Shown here: positions 53,980 through 63,637 of the stretch, one piece after another
Numbering within the stretch: the first letter of the stretch is position 1
Layout: each line of letters starts with the position of its first letter
Source: Falsochrobactrum shanghaiense
Lineage (GTDB): Bacteria > Pseudomonadota > Alphaproteobacteria > Rhizobiales > Rhizobiaceae
Assembly: GCF_003149535.1 (NCBI RefSeq)
Contig: NZ_QGDB01000003.1
Location: 1 to 64,000 of the forward strand
Reading direction: 5' to 3'
Length of the DNA stretch: 64,000 nucleotides
Notes under the pieces: generated by a model
What the model was told of the DNA's origin: nothing
Database searches by the model: none
Seen by the model: the letters and a program-made list of their open reading frames with translations, nothing else
Program-made: the position numbers and the translations under genes

Positions 53980-55061
53980 TTTGCGCGCGTCCTCGGATCG
54001 AGAAGCCGATACAGAAGATCGGACAGAAGATTAAGCGCGATAAAGACCGAACCGATGATGATCGTGCCACCAAGAACGGCGTTCATATCGGCGTTCTGCA
54101 ATGAATTGGTGATATAGAGGCCCAGTCCCGGCCAGGCGAAAATGGTCTCGGTCAAGACCGAGCCTTCCAGCAGGCCAGCATAGGAAAGGACAATCACCGT
54201 GACGAGCGGTACGGCGGCATTGCGCAGGGCATGTCCCCAGATGATACGGGTTTCCGATATGCCTTTGGCGCGGGCCGCGATGATATATTCCTGCTCCAGT
54301 TCATTGAGCATGAAGGAACGCGTCATGCGGCTGATATAGGCCATCGAGAAATAGCCCAGCAGCGCCGAGGGTAGAACAAGGTGGGACACGATATTCCGCA
54401 AAGCGGCCCAGTCGCGCTGAATGAGTGCATCGATAAGGTAAAAACCGGTGATCGGCGTAAAGGTATATTCAAACATGATGTCGATGCGTCCCGGCCCGGA
54501 CGTCCAGCCAAGGCGCGCATAGAAAACAAGCAGCGCCAGCAGGCCAAGCCAGAAAATCGGGACGGAATAGCCGATCAGGCCGATGACACGGACGATCTGG
54601 TCGACAAGGCTGCCGCGCTTTACCGCAGCCAGCACGCCTAACGGAACGCCGATCAGCGCGCCAATGATGGTGCCGATGGTGGCAAGTTCCATCGTCGCAG
54701 GAAAGACGCGGCGTATATCGGTCATGACGGGATTTGTCGTAAGGACCGATGTTCCGAAGTCGCCTTGCAAAACGCCTTTCACATAGAGGAAAAACTGATG
54801 ATAATAGGGCAGGTTGAGGCCCATTTCCTCGCGCACGCGCGCAACGACATGTGCAGGTGCGCGATCACCGACGATCGCCAGAACCGGATCGATCGGGACG
54901 ACACGACCGATGAAGAACGTGACGGCCAGCAGACCAAGATAAGTGGTCACGACGATGACCAGAAAACCGGCTATCGCGGAGATTACGGAAGGGGAGCGCC
55001 GTCGGGCGCTCCCTTTCGCTGAAAGATTTTCTGTGGTGCTCAATGTTACATCCGCTTCCAA
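53976..55061 (-). CDS. ABC transporter permease, DppB type
   Basis: The 361-residue permease has a longer N-terminus than usual (about 35 residues before the first helix), then a DppB-like domain with LNLPYYHQFFLYVKGVLQGDFG, NELEQEYIIAARAKG and ETIFAWPGLGLYI. The start is a TTG (55061 or one slightly downstream). It follows the binding-protein gene after a hairpin-containing spacer. Confidence 0.9.
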   Translation of the reverse strand: MEADVTLSTTENLSAKGSARRRSPSVISAIAGFLVIVVTTYLGLLAVTFFIGRVVPIDPVLAIVGDRAPAHVVARVREEMGLNLPYYHQFFLYVKGVLQGDFGTSVLTTNPVMTDIRRVFPATMELATIGTIIGALIGVPLGVLAAVKRGSLVDQIVRVIGLIGYSVPIFWLGLLALLVFYARLGWTSGPGRIDIMFEYTFTPITGFYLIDALIQRDWAALRNIVSHLVLPSALLGYFSMAYISRMTRSFMLNELEQEYIIAARAKGISETRIIWGHALRNAAVPLVTVIVLSYAGLLEGSVLTETIFAWPGLGLYITNSLQNADMNAVLGGTIIIGSVFIALNLLSDLLYRLLDPRTRAK

Positions 55062-55127
55062 CAGTGGGGACGTTCAGAGCGGCCTTGCTTGTTTATGTTC
55101 GAAAACCGCCTGACACCTTGCATCAAA

Positions 55128-55169
55128 GCCGAAGCGGCACCCGGCAAAGTGGCCGGGTGCCGCTTCGGC
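55128..55169 (-). terminator. strong intercistronic hairpin after the binding-protein gene
   Basis: GCCGAAGCGGCACCCGGC pairs with GCCGGGTGCCGCTTCGGC to form an 18-bp stem with a short loop, 9 bp after the binding-protein stop on the minus strand. No T-run follows. As in the other Opp operon it probably limits read-through or stabilises the upstream message. Confidence 0.7.
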
Positions 55170-55177
55170 AATTTCAA

Positions 55178-56809
55178 TTATTCCTTGCTGACGGAAATGA
55201 GCGAGTTGGAGTCGAAAGTCGGACCAAGCTTGAAATCCTTGACATTACCGCCAAGACCCGCCGTTTCGATCTGCTGGAACAGCACCACGAACGGGCTTTC
55301 ATCAAGCGCTTCCTGTTGCAGTTTCCTGTACATTTCGGCTCGTTTATCGCTATCGCTCTCCAGGAGGGCCGCCTGGACCTGCTTGGTCAGTTCAGGAATA
55401 TCCCATGCGTTACGCCAGGCAAGCGTCTTGACGGAGGCATCGTCACTGTTGTCCGGATTGGAGGTGAAGGCCTCTGCGTTGGAATTGGGATCCCAATAGT
55501 CCATACCCCACTGACCGATATAGAGATCGTGGTTGCGGGCACGATATTTGGTCAGGGTTTGCTTGTTGTCGCCCGGAATGATCTCGATCTTGATGCCAGC
55601 CTGTGCCGCGGTCTGCTGGAAGGATTCGGCTATGCCCGTCGAAGGCTGGTTGCTTCGCACGTCGAAAGTGACGGAGAAGCCATTTTCCAGACCCGCCTTG
55701 GCGAGCAGTTCCTTGGCTTTTTCAACGTCGAACTTATAAGGTGCCTCGTCGAGTGCGCCCAGCACACCCTTTGGCTGATAAGTCTGGCGAAGTTCGCCGA
55801 TACCCTTGATCAGCGTGGAGCCGATGGCTTCATAATCGACCAGATATTTGAACGCTTCGCGAACCTCTGGCTTCGAGAGATATTCATTCTTCTGGTTGAG
55901 GCTGATATACATCACCGTGCCCTTGGGCGCGCTGACGGTCGACAGCTTGTCATTTTTCGTAACAGCCTCGAAGTCGCCCGGCTCCAGATTGCGCGCGACG
56001 TCGATGTCGCCTGCCTCAAGCATCAGGCGCTGCGTGGCGCTTTCCTTCACGTGGCGGTAGAAGACACGGGCCAGTTTGGCTTTTTCGCCATAATAATTGT
56101 CATTGCGTTCCAGTACGACAACTTCATTGGCGCGCCAGTCGCGAAGCTTGAACGGGCCGGAGCCTGCATAGCCGGTTTTCAGCCAGGCTGAGCCGTAATC
56201 ATTATCATATTTGTAATTGTCGTCAGGCGTCACTTGCTGGGTGTGTTCCAGAAGCAGCTTCTTGTCGATGATTGCGCCGACGGTGGCCGAAAGGCAGTTC
56301 AGCACGAAGCTTGGCGCATAGACCTTGTCGGTCGTGAAGACGAAGGTTTCAGCATCGGCGGCTTTCGCTTTTTCGGTGACGTTTTCGCCGGTCAGGCCGA
56401 ACTGGGTCAGGATGAAGGCCGGGCTCTTGTCGAGACGTACGGCTCGCTCGAAGGAATAGGCGACGTCTTCCGCCGTAATCGGATTGCCCGAAGCGAAGGT
56501 GATGCCTTTCTTGAGCTTGAACGTATAAGTAAGGCCGTCATCGGAAACGGACCAGCTTTCGGCAACGCCCGGCACGACCTTGGAGGTGTCTTCGGGATCA
56601 AGGCGAACCAGCATGTCATAGGTGTTACCGATGAATTCCGCCGGGCTGAACTCGAAGGATTCAGCAGGGTCGAGCGTGATAGTGTCGTCGATGGCCCATG
56701 CCTGCACAAGCGTGTCGGCAGGCGTTGCCGTCCAGGCCGGGCTTGCCGCCAGCAGAGCTGAAACCGCCGCACCGGCAGCGAGAATTCGAAAACGTCCAAA
56801 ATGCATCAT
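55178..56809 (-). CDS. peptide-type ABC transporter binding protein (SBP_bac_5)
   Basis: The 543-residue protein has a Sec signal peptide (ending SPAWT-A) and an SBP_bac_5 domain with LKKGITFASGNPITAEDVAYSFERAV near residue 100 and GSGPFKLRDWRANE later. Dipeptide or oligopeptide import is likely, because an M19 dipeptidase gene lies immediately upstream on the same strand. AGGGAACTCAAG precedes the ATG. Confidence 0.92.
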   Translation of the reverse strand: MMHFGRFRILAAGAAVSALLAASPAWTATPADTLVQAWAIDDTITLDPAESFEFSPAEFIGNTYDMLVRLDPEDTSKVVPGVAESWSVSDDGLTYTFKLKKGITFASGNPITAEDVAYSFERAVRLDKSPAFILTQFGLTGENVTEKAKAADAETFVFTTDKVYAPSFVLNCLSATVGAIIDKKLLLEHTQQVTPDDNYKYDNDYGSAWLKTGYAGSGPFKLRDWRANEVVVLERNDNYYGEKAKLARVFYRHVKESATQRLMLEAGDIDVARNLEPGDFEAVTKNDKLSTVSAPKGTVMYISLNQKNEYLSKPEVREAFKYLVDYEAIGSTLIKGIGELRQTYQPKGVLGALDEAPYKFDVEKAKELLAKAGLENGFSVTFDVRSNQPSTGIAESFQQTAAQAGIKIEIIPGDNKQTLTKYRARNHDLYIGQWGMDYWDPNSNAEAFTSNPDNSDDASVKTLAWRNAWDIPELTKQVQAALLESDSDKRAEMYRKLQQEALDESPFVVLFQQIETAGLGGNVKDFKLGPTFDSNSLISVSKE

Positions 56810-56849
56810 CTTGAGTTCCCTTTCGTGATTTATAAGAATTCTGTAGAGG

Positions 56850-57908
56850 TCAAACTGCTCCGTGCCAGCATTGCTTGAGGACTCTTATCCAGTTCTCGCG
56901 GCAAAGTTTTGCCAGCTCGATTTCATCATATCCGGCTTTTTGCAAGGCTGCGACTAGGTTCTGCGTTCCCGCCGCATCGTTGATTTCCGCAGGAATGGTT
57001 GCGCCGTCATAGTCCGAACCAAGCGCAACGCAATCGATCCCCATGCGCTCGACCATATAATCGATATGCCGCACCATGTCGGAAAGTGGCGTGGCCGCAC
57101 TTTCCAGCCCGTCCGCCCGCAGCATGGTGGTCGCGAAATTAAGCCCGGCAAGACCTTTGCGTTCGCGAATCGCATCCATCTGCCGATCGGTCAGGTTGCG
57201 GGCAACGGGGGTGAGGGCGTGAGCGTTGGAATGGCTGGCGATCAGGGGGTGATCGCTGATTTCCGCGACATCCCAGAAGCCTTTTTCGGTGATATGAGCA
57301 AGGTCGATCAGGATGCCCTTGCGGTCGCATTCCTTCACCAGTCGCCTGCCTGCATCGGTCAGGCCGGGGCCGGTATCAGGCGACATGGGATAGGCAAAGG
57401 GTACGCCGTGACCGAATATATTATTGCGGCTCCAGACGGGACCGAGTGAGCGCAGGCCCGCAGCGTAGAAAACCTCAAGCGCTGCAAGATCGGCATCAAT
57501 GGCTTCGCAGCCTTCCATATGGAGAACCGCCGCAAATGTGTCGCTGGCAAGCGCCTCGTCGAGCTCTTTGCCATTGCGGCAGATTTTCCAGCCGTCCGCT
57601 TCTTCGAGACGAAGAGCGATGGCAGCGATCTCCAGGGCTATGTCGAGCGAGGGGTGACGTTCCAGTGGAGAGGCCAGCGGCGTTTCGTAAGCGCCATCGG
57701 TATCGGCTCCGGCCAGTTCGATCTGATGGCTGGACGGAATATAAATGGCGCAAATGCCGCCAGCAACACCGCCCGCCCTGGCACGGGGCAAATCCAGATG
57801 GCCTAGTTTGGCGCCGCCGATGAATTCCTTGACGGGATCCCCGCCATTCCGGCTATTTTCCCATAGACGCAAGAGGACATCATTATGTCCGTCGAAAACG
57901 CGATGCAT
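56850..57908 (-). CDS. membrane dipeptidase family (M19) peptidase
   Basis: The 352-residue zinc-dependent dipeptidase has the family's FDGHNDVLLRLW near the start, the bridging glutamate in HMEGCEAID, and LIDLAHITEKGFWD plus ASHSNAHAL metal-binding histidines, with GSDYDGATIP near the end. M19 enzymes cleave dipeptides, including ones with D-residues. It is 40 bp upstream of the Dpp-type binding protein in the same direction, so it probably heads the operon and hydrolyses the imported peptide. No signal peptide is visible. Confidence 0.92.
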   Translation of the reverse strand: MHRVFDGHNDVLLRLWENSRNGGDPVKEFIGGAKLGHLDLPRARAGGVAGGICAIYIPSSHQIELAGADTDGAYETPLASPLERHPSLDIALEIAAIALRLEEADGWKICRNGKELDEALASDTFAAVLHMEGCEAIDADLAALEVFYAAGLRSLGPVWSRNNIFGHGVPFAYPMSPDTGPGLTDAGRRLVKECDRKGILIDLAHITEKGFWDVAEISDHPLIASHSNAHALTPVARNLTDRQMDAIRERKGLAGLNFATTMLRADGLESAATPLSDMVRHIDYMVERMGIDCVALGSDYDGATIPAEINDAAGTQNLVAALQKAGYDEIELAKLCRENWIRVLKQCWHGAV

Positions 57909-58049
57909 TTATCAATCCTAGCAATAAGCCGGTAGTGGAAGAAGAAAGCCCCCAACAAATATTCGGTATTAAGATGTTGGGAGACAGGAGTGTCAAGCTC
58001 GTAACCGGGTGGATGCATGATCGCCCGGTGACAAAATTGACCAAATAGA

Positions 58050-58077
58050 AAAAGCCGCACTGTGATGTGCGGCTTTT
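58050..58077 (-). terminator. rho-independent terminator after the porin gene
   Basis: AAAAGCCGCAC and GTGCGGCTTTT form an 11-bp stem with a 6-base loop, followed on the minus strand by a T-run (TTTTTC). It lies about 54 bp past the outer-membrane protein stop. Confidence 0.9.
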
Positions 58078-58130
58078 GGTGCGAAAATCAGATGAGTTCA
58101 TGCATAATTGGCATGAACGCTGTGGATATA

Positions 58131-58769
58131 TCAGAACCGGTAATTAAGACCGGCCTTGAGAGAGTGATTCTTCAGGTCGTTGCGCTGGCTAACGCCATTG
58201 ACCTTGGACTTCACATCGTTAAAGCGCTGGAAGTCATATTCGGCCTTTAGCGACAGCGGACCGGAGATGGCCTGTTCCACACCGACGCCGACCACTGGAC
58301 CCGCTTCCCAGCCCGGTGCGGACGTGGTTGCGCCCTTGGCCTTCAAGCGGGCAACGCCATAGCCGGCAGTGCCGTAAATAAGGGTTTTGTCGAGCGCATA
58401 GCCGACCTTGGCTTTCACATTGCCGTTCCAGGATTGCTGGAGGCTGCCGCCATTGCCGATACGATGTTCTGCTTCAGCAAAATTGCCTTCCAGCTCGCCG
58501 CCAAAAACGACGTTGCCGCTTTGCATGTTCTTGCCGACGACCGCTCCGCCAAGCAGGCCGGTGCGATTGGAGAAGGGACTGGGAACCCTGGATGATGAGG
58601 CGCCGATTTGTGCGCCGATATAATTGCCCGACCAGTCATGTGGACCGGAAGGCGCTGGATCGCTATAGCTGTAATCCGATCCATCATACATATCGGCTGC
58701 GAAAGATGCGCTGGCAAAACTGGCGATTGCGGCACCTAATGCCGCGGCAATGTGGAAACGCTTTAACAT
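58131..58769 (-). CDS. outer membrane beta-barrel protein, Omp25/Omp31 family
   Basis: The 212-residue protein has a signal peptide ending SASFAAD and an eight-stranded barrel pattern: DWSGNYIGAQIGASSS, GGELEGNFAEAE, NVKAKVGYALDKTLIYGTAGYGVA, and a C-terminal phenylalanine (LKAGLNYRF), the usual outer-membrane insertion signal. The layout matches the Brucella Omp25/Omp31 family of surface proteins. The exact paralogue cannot be told. Confidence 0.87.
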   Translation of the reverse strand: MLKRFHIAAALGAAIASFASASFAADMYDGSDYSYSDPAPSGPHDWSGNYIGAQIGASSSRVPSPFSNRTGLLGGAVVGKNMQSGNVVFGGELEGNFAEAEHRIGNGGSLQQSWNGNVKAKVGYALDKTLIYGTAGYGVARLKAKGATTSAPGWEAGPVVGVGVEQAISGPLSLKAEYDFQRFNDVKSKVNGVSQRNDLKNHSLKAGLNYRF

Positions 58770-58981
58770 TTTTTACTCCGGTTTTCCCGCCCGAAACGCT
58801 GGCGGAAAATATGCTGCCTTCGTGAAGGACGAATCCGTCACCTCCTGACTGTTATTCACATGGTCTGTGATTGTGTCGAAATCCAATGAAACGGCAGTAA
58901 TCTGCACGTCTTTGCGGGTCGTTTTGCTGGACATGCTTAACAGAAGGTTAGGGCAAGACCGTGCCGCCACAGGTGGCAGGT

Positions 58982-59731
58982 CTACATGAGCTTTAACCCG
59001 CGCATGCTGACATGGCCGTGCTTGCCGACGATGATATGGTCATGCACGGCGATATTGAGCGCTTTGGCGGCATCGACAAGCAGTTTCGTCATCTCGATGT
59101 CAGCGCGGGAGGGGGTTGGGTCGCCTGAAGGATGATTGTGCACCAATATGATGGCGGTCGCGGAGAGTTCCAGGGCGCGCTTCACCACCTCGCGTGGATA
59201 GACGGGTGTGTGGTCGACGGTCCCCTGCTGCTGGATCTCGTCGGCAATCAGGCGGTTTTTCTTGTCGAGGAAGAGAATGCGGAATTGTTCGCGCGGCTCG
59301 TAGGCCATGGCTGCGGTGCAATATTCGACGACCTTGCTCCATGAGCCGAGGACTTCGCGCTCCATGACCGTACTGCGCGCCGAGCGCTTGAGCACGGCTT
59401 CGATGATTTTCAGGTCGAGGGCAATGGAGGGGCCGACACCGGGCGTTTCGGCGATCAGTTGTTCAGAGGCTCCCAGCACTTCTGCAAGCGAGCCGAAGCG
59501 GTTCAGCAAGGCTTTGGCGCGCGGCTTGGTGTCGGCGCGGGGGATAACCCGGAATAACAGCAACTCCAGCAATTCGTAATCGGCCAATGTATCGGGAGCG
59601 GCCCTGAAGCGCTGGCGCAATCGATCACGATGGCCCAGATGGTGCGGCTTCTCCAGGGGAGCTGCCATCTGCATCCGGTCGTTGAAGCCGGGAAGGTCAT
59701 AACCGCCCGGCTTTTTATCGGTACGCGTCAT
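58982..59731 (-). CDS. radC: RadC-family JAB-domain protein
   Basis: The 249-residue protein has an N-terminal helix-hairpin-helix segment ([15 protein letters not shown]) and a C-terminal MPN/JAB domain with the metal-binding [16 protein letters not shown] motif. The family was linked to DNA repair but its real role is unclear. It lies upstream of the porin and downstream of map on the same strand. Confidence 0.95.
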   Translation of the reverse strand: MTRTDKKPGGYDLPGFNDRMQMAAPLEKPHHLGHRDRLRQRFRAAPDTLADYELLELLLFRVIPRADTKPRAKALLNRFGSLAEVLGASEQLIAETPGVGPSIALDLKIIEAVLKRSARSTVMEREVLGSWSKVVEYCTAAMAYEPREQFRILFLDKKNRLIADEIQQQGTVDHTPVYPREVVKRALELSATAIILVHNHPSGDPTPSRADIEMTKLLVDAAKALNIAVHDHIIVGKHGHVSMRGLKLM

Positions 59732-59846
59732 TCTGTTTTACCCCCGCCGAAACAGACAGACAGTATATTTTACACTATTCTGGCAAATCCGGAATTCGTA
59801 TCGCTCTGGAGCGAAGCCGCGAACGAATCCCGGATTCAAGGCCATG

Positions 59847-60674
59847 CTAGCGCATCGAGGGCGGACCGAAGAGATTCTTGGGCGACAGCGTGAAGATCTC
59901 ACAGCCATCGCTCGTGACGCCCACCGTATGTTCATATTGAGCCGTCAGCGAGCGGTCGCGCGTTACCGCGGTCCAGCCATCGGAGAGAACCTTCACACCC
60001 GGCTTGCCGAGATTGATCATCGGTTCAATCGTAAAGATCATGCCTTCCTTTATTTCCACGCCGTCGCCGGGCGCACCGTAATGCAGGATGTTGGGCGTAT
60101 CATGAAAGAGCTGGCCGACGCCATGGCCGCAGAAATCGCGCACGACCGAACAACGCTCTGCTTCCGCATAGGACTGAATGGCAGCGCCGATAGCGCCGGT
60201 TTTCACACCCGGCCTTACGACAGAAATGCCCCGCAAGAGGCTTTCATAGGTCACTTCGAGCAAGCGCTCCGCCGAACGCTTGATTTCGCCCACTGCATAC
60301 ATGCGGCTTGAATCGCCGTGCCAGCCATCCAGCAGGTAGGTGACATCTATATTGACGATCTCGCCCTCGCGCAGCGGCTTGTCGTTGGGAATGCCGTGGC
60401 ATACGACGTGATTGATCGAGGTGCAGGTCGATTTGGTATAGCCGCGATAGTTCAATGTTGCCGGAAAAGCGCCGTTGTCCATCCCGAATTCGAAAACGAA
60501 ACGGTCAATCTCATTGGTCGTGACGCCGGGCTTGACCACATCATTGAGCACATCGAGACAACGCGCGGTGAGATTGCAGACCTTGCGCATGGACTCGAAG
60601 GCTTCCGGCCCGTAAAGCCTGATCTGGCCCGTATATTTTACCGGTGCGCTTGCTGCTTCGATATAAGTCACCAT
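59847..60674 (-). CDS. map: methionine aminopeptidase, type I
   Basis: The 275-residue enzyme removes the initiator methionine from new proteins. The metal ligands are D in EIVNIDVTYLLDGWHGDSSRM (two Asp), H in FCGHGVGQLFHD, E in FTIEPMIN and a final Glu in EHTVG-preceding region, all typical of MetAP. The STCTSINHVVCHGIP substrate pocket stretch is present. It lies 15 bp downstream of sfsA. Confidence 0.97.
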   Translation of the reverse strand: MVTYIEAASAPVKYTGQIRLYGPEAFESMRKVCNLTARCLDVLNDVVKPGVTTNEIDRFVFEFGMDNGAFPATLNYRGYTKSTCTSINHVVCHGIPNDKPLREGEIVNIDVTYLLDGWHGDSSRMYAVGEIKRSAERLLEVTYESLLRGISVVRPGVKTGAIGAAIQSYAEAERCSVVRDFCGHGVGQLFHDTPNILHYGAPGDGVEIKEGMIFTIEPMINLGKPGVKVLSDGWTAVTRDRSLTAQYEHTVGVTSDGCEIFTLSPKNLFGPPSMR

Positions 60675-60689
60675 TTTTGACCTGTCTTT

Positions 60690-61397
60690 CTACTCTATCG
60701 GCACCAATTGCGTGGCGTGAATGCCTTTATCCGTTATTTGGCATTGAACAGCCCAGGCCTCAACCCCCGATGCCATTGCGCGTTCGAAAGCGCGGGCATA
60801 AGCGGGGTCGAGATCACCGGAAATGCTGAATCTGTCGCAATCATTACGCTGGATAATAAACACCATCACGCCCCGATGGCCAGCCGCTACGACATCGACC
60901 AATTCATCAAGATGCCTGGCGCCGCGCGCCGTGACGGTGTCGGGAAATTCGGCGAGGCGGGCCGTGCGCGTGAAGTGCACATTTTTCACTTCCACATAGG
61001 CGCGTGCATCCTCTCCATTGTCGAGCAGAATATCTATGCGTGAATTGCGCCCATATTTCTGCTCGCGCCGCAGATTGCGATAATTTTCCAAGGTGGGAAC
61101 GAGACCGGAAAGAATTGCCTCTTCGGCGATTCGGTTGGGCAGGCCGGTATTGACGCCGACAAGCGTGTTATCGGCTTCGACAATCTGGAGCGTATGGGCA
61201 TATTTGCGGTGCGGCGCATCTGAAACACTCAGCCAGACGCGCGAACCCGGTGCCGTCAAACCGAGCATCGAGCCGGTATTGGGAACGGAGGCCGTAATAA
61301 ACCGGCCGTCGTCTAAAGTCACGTCGGCCAGAAATCTCTTATAGCGGCGCTCAAGGCGACCGGTCACAAGGGGTGAAGGAAAAAGCATAGGGCCCAT
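60690..61397 (-). CDS. sfsA: SfsA family DNA/RNA nuclease-like protein
   Basis: The 235-residue protein matches the SfsA family: [15 protein letters not shown] near the start, the [11 protein letters not shown] motif, and [11 protein letters not shown] and [16 protein letters not shown] in the nuclease-like core. Family members affect sugar fermentation and carry an endonuclease-like fold. Cotranscription with map is likely. A start at MLFPSP a few residues in is possible. Confidence 0.95.
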   Translation of the reverse strand: MGPMLFPSPLVTGRLERRYKRFLADVTLDDGRFITASVPNTGSMLGLTAPGSRVWLSVSDAPHRKYAHTLQIVEADNTLVGVNTGLPNRIAEEAILSGLVPTLENYRNLRREQKYGRNSRIDILLDNGEDARAYVEVKNVHFTRTARLAEFPDTVTARGARHLDELVDVVAAGHRGVMVFIIQRNDCDRFSISGDLDPAYARAFERAMASGVEAWAVQCQITDKGIHATQLVPIE

Positions 61398-61489
61398 TTA
61401 GGCCCGGAACAGGATTGCTGCAAGCCTTGAGCCTGACAGGGAAAGAAATCAGTCCTGCAAAGGCATTTCACGGTTTTGCTGAGAATCCT

Positions 61490-61774
61490 CTATTGCCGGA
61501 CCCAGTTAAAAGCCAGTTCCTCGCGAAAGGCAAAGCGAACGATATGGCTTGCGACGACGTCTTCCATCTGGGGCAGGGCATCCTCGGCGGCGTCAATCTC
61601 GACAATGAGCTGTTCCGGTTCGGCCTTGAGAATCACAAGACGGTTTTCGCCAAGATCGATACGTCCCTTCTCGGGGGTAAATTCAGTGGCGAATTTATGC
61701 GCCCAGTGCTTGCAGAGCTGTTGCAGATAGCGGCTGGCATGGGCGGTGGGAACAATCGCGGTGGTTTGGGACAT
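61490..61774 (-). CDS. DUF2218 protein
   Basis: The 94-residue protein fits DUF2218: SRYLQQLCKHWAHKF at the start and VASHIVRFAFREELAFNW at the end with an alternating alpha/beta pattern resembling a small tetrahydromethanopterin-like fold. ATG 61774 with AGGA 9 bp upstream is chosen over 61795. Function is unknown; some relatives lie next to siderophore or iron genes, which are absent here. Confidence 0.8.
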   Translation of the reverse strand: MSQTTAIVPTAHASRYLQQLCKHWAHKFATEFTPEKGRIDLGENRLVILKAEPEQLIVEIDAAEDALPQMEDVVASHIVRFAFREELAFNWVRQ

Positions 61775-61889
61775 GAGATCGCTATCCTGTTTCATTATGT
61801 AATACAGGAACTGCTATAGCAGCGAGAAGGCACTGTCACGTCTGGCGCGCTCACATGCGATCAATTTAAAGCGAGAAACAGACAGCAAG

Positions 61890-61964
61890 TGGTACGCCCA
61901 AGGGGAATCGAACCCCTGTTTCCGCCGTGAAAGGGCGGCGTCCTAACCGCTAGACGATGGGCGC
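61890..61964 (-). tRNA. tRNA-Glu (anticodon TTC), copy 1
   Basis: On the minus strand the gene reads GCGCCCATCGTCTAGCGG..., with anticodon loop CTTTCAC between CCGCC/GGCGG stems, T-arm GGTTCGATTCC and 3' ACCA. The length is 75 nt including CCA. Confidence 0.97.
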
Positions 61965-62117
61965 CCGTTGCTGGTGTGTGGGCTTATATGCGGGAAAAAT
62001 CCTGCGCGCAAGCATTTTTTCCGTAAATTCAATAAGAAAAACAATATGAAAGACCGGAAGGTCAAGCATCTTCAATTCGAATTATAGAGAAAGATTTTCA
62101 GGAGAAAAACCAGCAAA

Positions 62118-62192
62118 TGGTACGCCCAAGGGGAATCGAACCCCTGTTTCCGCCGTGAAAGGGCGGCGTCCTAACCGCTAGACGATGGGCGC
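62118..62192 (-). tRNA. tRNA-Glu (anticodon TTC), copy 2
   Basis: The 75-nt sequence is identical to copy 1, which lies 228 bp to the left. Both read on the minus strand. Confidence 0.97.
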
Positions 62193-62353
62193 CCGTTGCT
62201 GGTGTGTGTGGGCTTATATGCAGGAAGCTTCTGACTCGCAAGCCCTTATTCCAAGTTTTTCAGAAAAATATTTCCGGGAGGCAGGCATAACGGGTATTTT
62301 GCTGTGAATTTCTATGCCAACTCTTTGAATTAAAATATAAAATCAAATCCAGT

Positions 62354-63637
62354 TTATTTGCGGCAGCGCCAGTTCCAGTCCCGTTCGGGGCCAATATCCA
62401 CATGGACCGATTTGGTATGGCAGTAAGTGCCGACACCGCCGCGGTTTGGCATGGAGCGTGCAAAGCGCGCGATTTCGTGTTTTGAAACCCCGTCGATCTG
62501 AATATCGGCTGCGGCGCAGATCATATGCAACGATTTGCGTGCGCCGTTGACCTTGCGGTTATAGGAAGGGCTACGATAACCGGACGTCACCATGACCGGG
62601 CGGCGGAAATGGCGCTCCATCGTTTTCAGCATCGAAACCAGTTGCGGCTTGAGACATGCGACATCAACGGTCTGGCGCTGTACTTTCAGGCCATTTGGCG
62701 CAAGGCGCGCAAGCCCGGGCGCTGACGCAAGCTGAATGGAGGAATAGTCGTCATATTCGTTGGCATCAATGTCGCTGTCATCATACAGGCTTTGGCGATG
62801 CTTGATTTCGATTCCGCCATTGGCGCGGACGCCGGGCAGGGAGTAGTTATAATTTCGTGTTGGCGATGAAACGGGTTTGACTACGGCGAGTTTCTTGTTT
62901 TCCGCTTTGCTGGAACCGCTTGCCGCGTCATCGCTGAACAATCTTGCAATACTGCCCTGCGATTGAGACTGCGAGGATGCGGGCTTTTGCGGCGCTGCAA
63001 AGGCATTTGCATTTTTGGCGGACCCAAACAGGGAAGTGACTTCGGCAGGCTTTTCCGGCGCGGGTGGTTGGCTGGCTTCGACTTGCGGGGCTTGGGGTGC
63101 TTCCTGTGCCGGTTCGGTTTTAGCGGTTGCGGGCTTTTCGTCAGTGGTTGCCGCCGGCGCTTCGGGAGGGGCTGCTTCGCTTGGGCTATTGTCGGATTTC
63201 TTGCCAAAAATGCTAAAGAGCCCGCTTGGTTTTGTTTCGGAAGCGAGTGCTGCGACCTGCACTGGTTCTTCCGGTTCGAGCGCTTTGCCGGTGCCTGCGT
63301 CTTCTATTGCAGGATTGTCGGATTGCGCAGTCGCGGATGTGACTGCGGCTTGCCCGGTTGGAGGCTCAGGCTGATTGTCTGCTTTCTTGGTCGCATCCGC
63401 TTCGGCTTGTGCGGAAGCCTCCGCTTCAGCTTTTGTGGAAGCTTCCGCGGCTGCGGTCTCGTCGGCAGCGCTTTGCAACGCATCGGCGACGACGGAACCG
63501 TCAGCGCTGGCGCTCATCTGCATTGGTGTCATGCCGTCGCCGGTGGACGTGCAGGATGTAAGCACAAGCGCCAGAAGGGCGACACTGCCGCATAGGAGTT
63601 TCCGGGACGAGAGAGATGAAGGTTCGACAAAAATCAA
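62354..63637 (-). CDS. M15A-family peptidase-like lipoprotein with long low-complexity linker
   Basis: The 427-residue protein (TTG 63637, with GGAG 7 bp upstream) has a lipobox LVLTSC, then about 230 residues rich in A, E, P, K and S, and a C-terminal Peptidase_M15_3-like domain (about 305-427). There TSGYRSPSYNRKVNGA, KSLHMICAAADIQI and SVHVDIGPERDWNWRC supply the histidines and aspartate of a YcbK/DUF882-like zinc peptidase fold. A cell-wall peptidase or peptidoglycan-binding role in the envelope is likely, with the linker reaching across the periplasm. Confidence 0.82.
   Translation of the reverse strand: MIFVEPSSLSSRKLLCGSVALLALVLTSCTSTGDGMTPMQMSASADGSVVADALQSAADETAAAEASTKAEAEASAQAEADATKKADNQPEPPTGQAAVTSATAQSDNPAIEDAGTGKALEPEEPVQVAALASETKPSGLFSIFGKKSDNSPSEAAPPEAPAATTDEKPATAKTEPAQEAPQAPQVEASQPPAPEKPAEVTSLFGSAKNANAFAAPQKPASSQSQSQGSIARLFSDDAASGSSKAENKKLAVVKPVSSPTRNYNYSLPGVRANGGIEIKHRQSLYDDSDIDANEYDDYSSIQLASAPGLARLAPNGLKVQRQTVDVACLKPQLVSMLKTMERHFRRPVMVTSGYRSPSYNRKVNGARKSLHMICAAADIQIDGVSKHEIARFARSMPNRGGVGTYCHTKSVHVDIGPERDWNWRCRK

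Larger units (their letters stand above)
61884..62221. repeat. tandem duplication carrying the two tRNA-Glu genes
   Basis: About 105 bp around each tRNA-Glu, including the flank GCCCGTTGCTGGTGTGTG and GGCTTATATGC, is nearly identical in 61884-61991 and 62112-62221. The copies differ by a two-base TG insertion in the flank. The sequence between them is not repeated. Confidence 0.8.
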
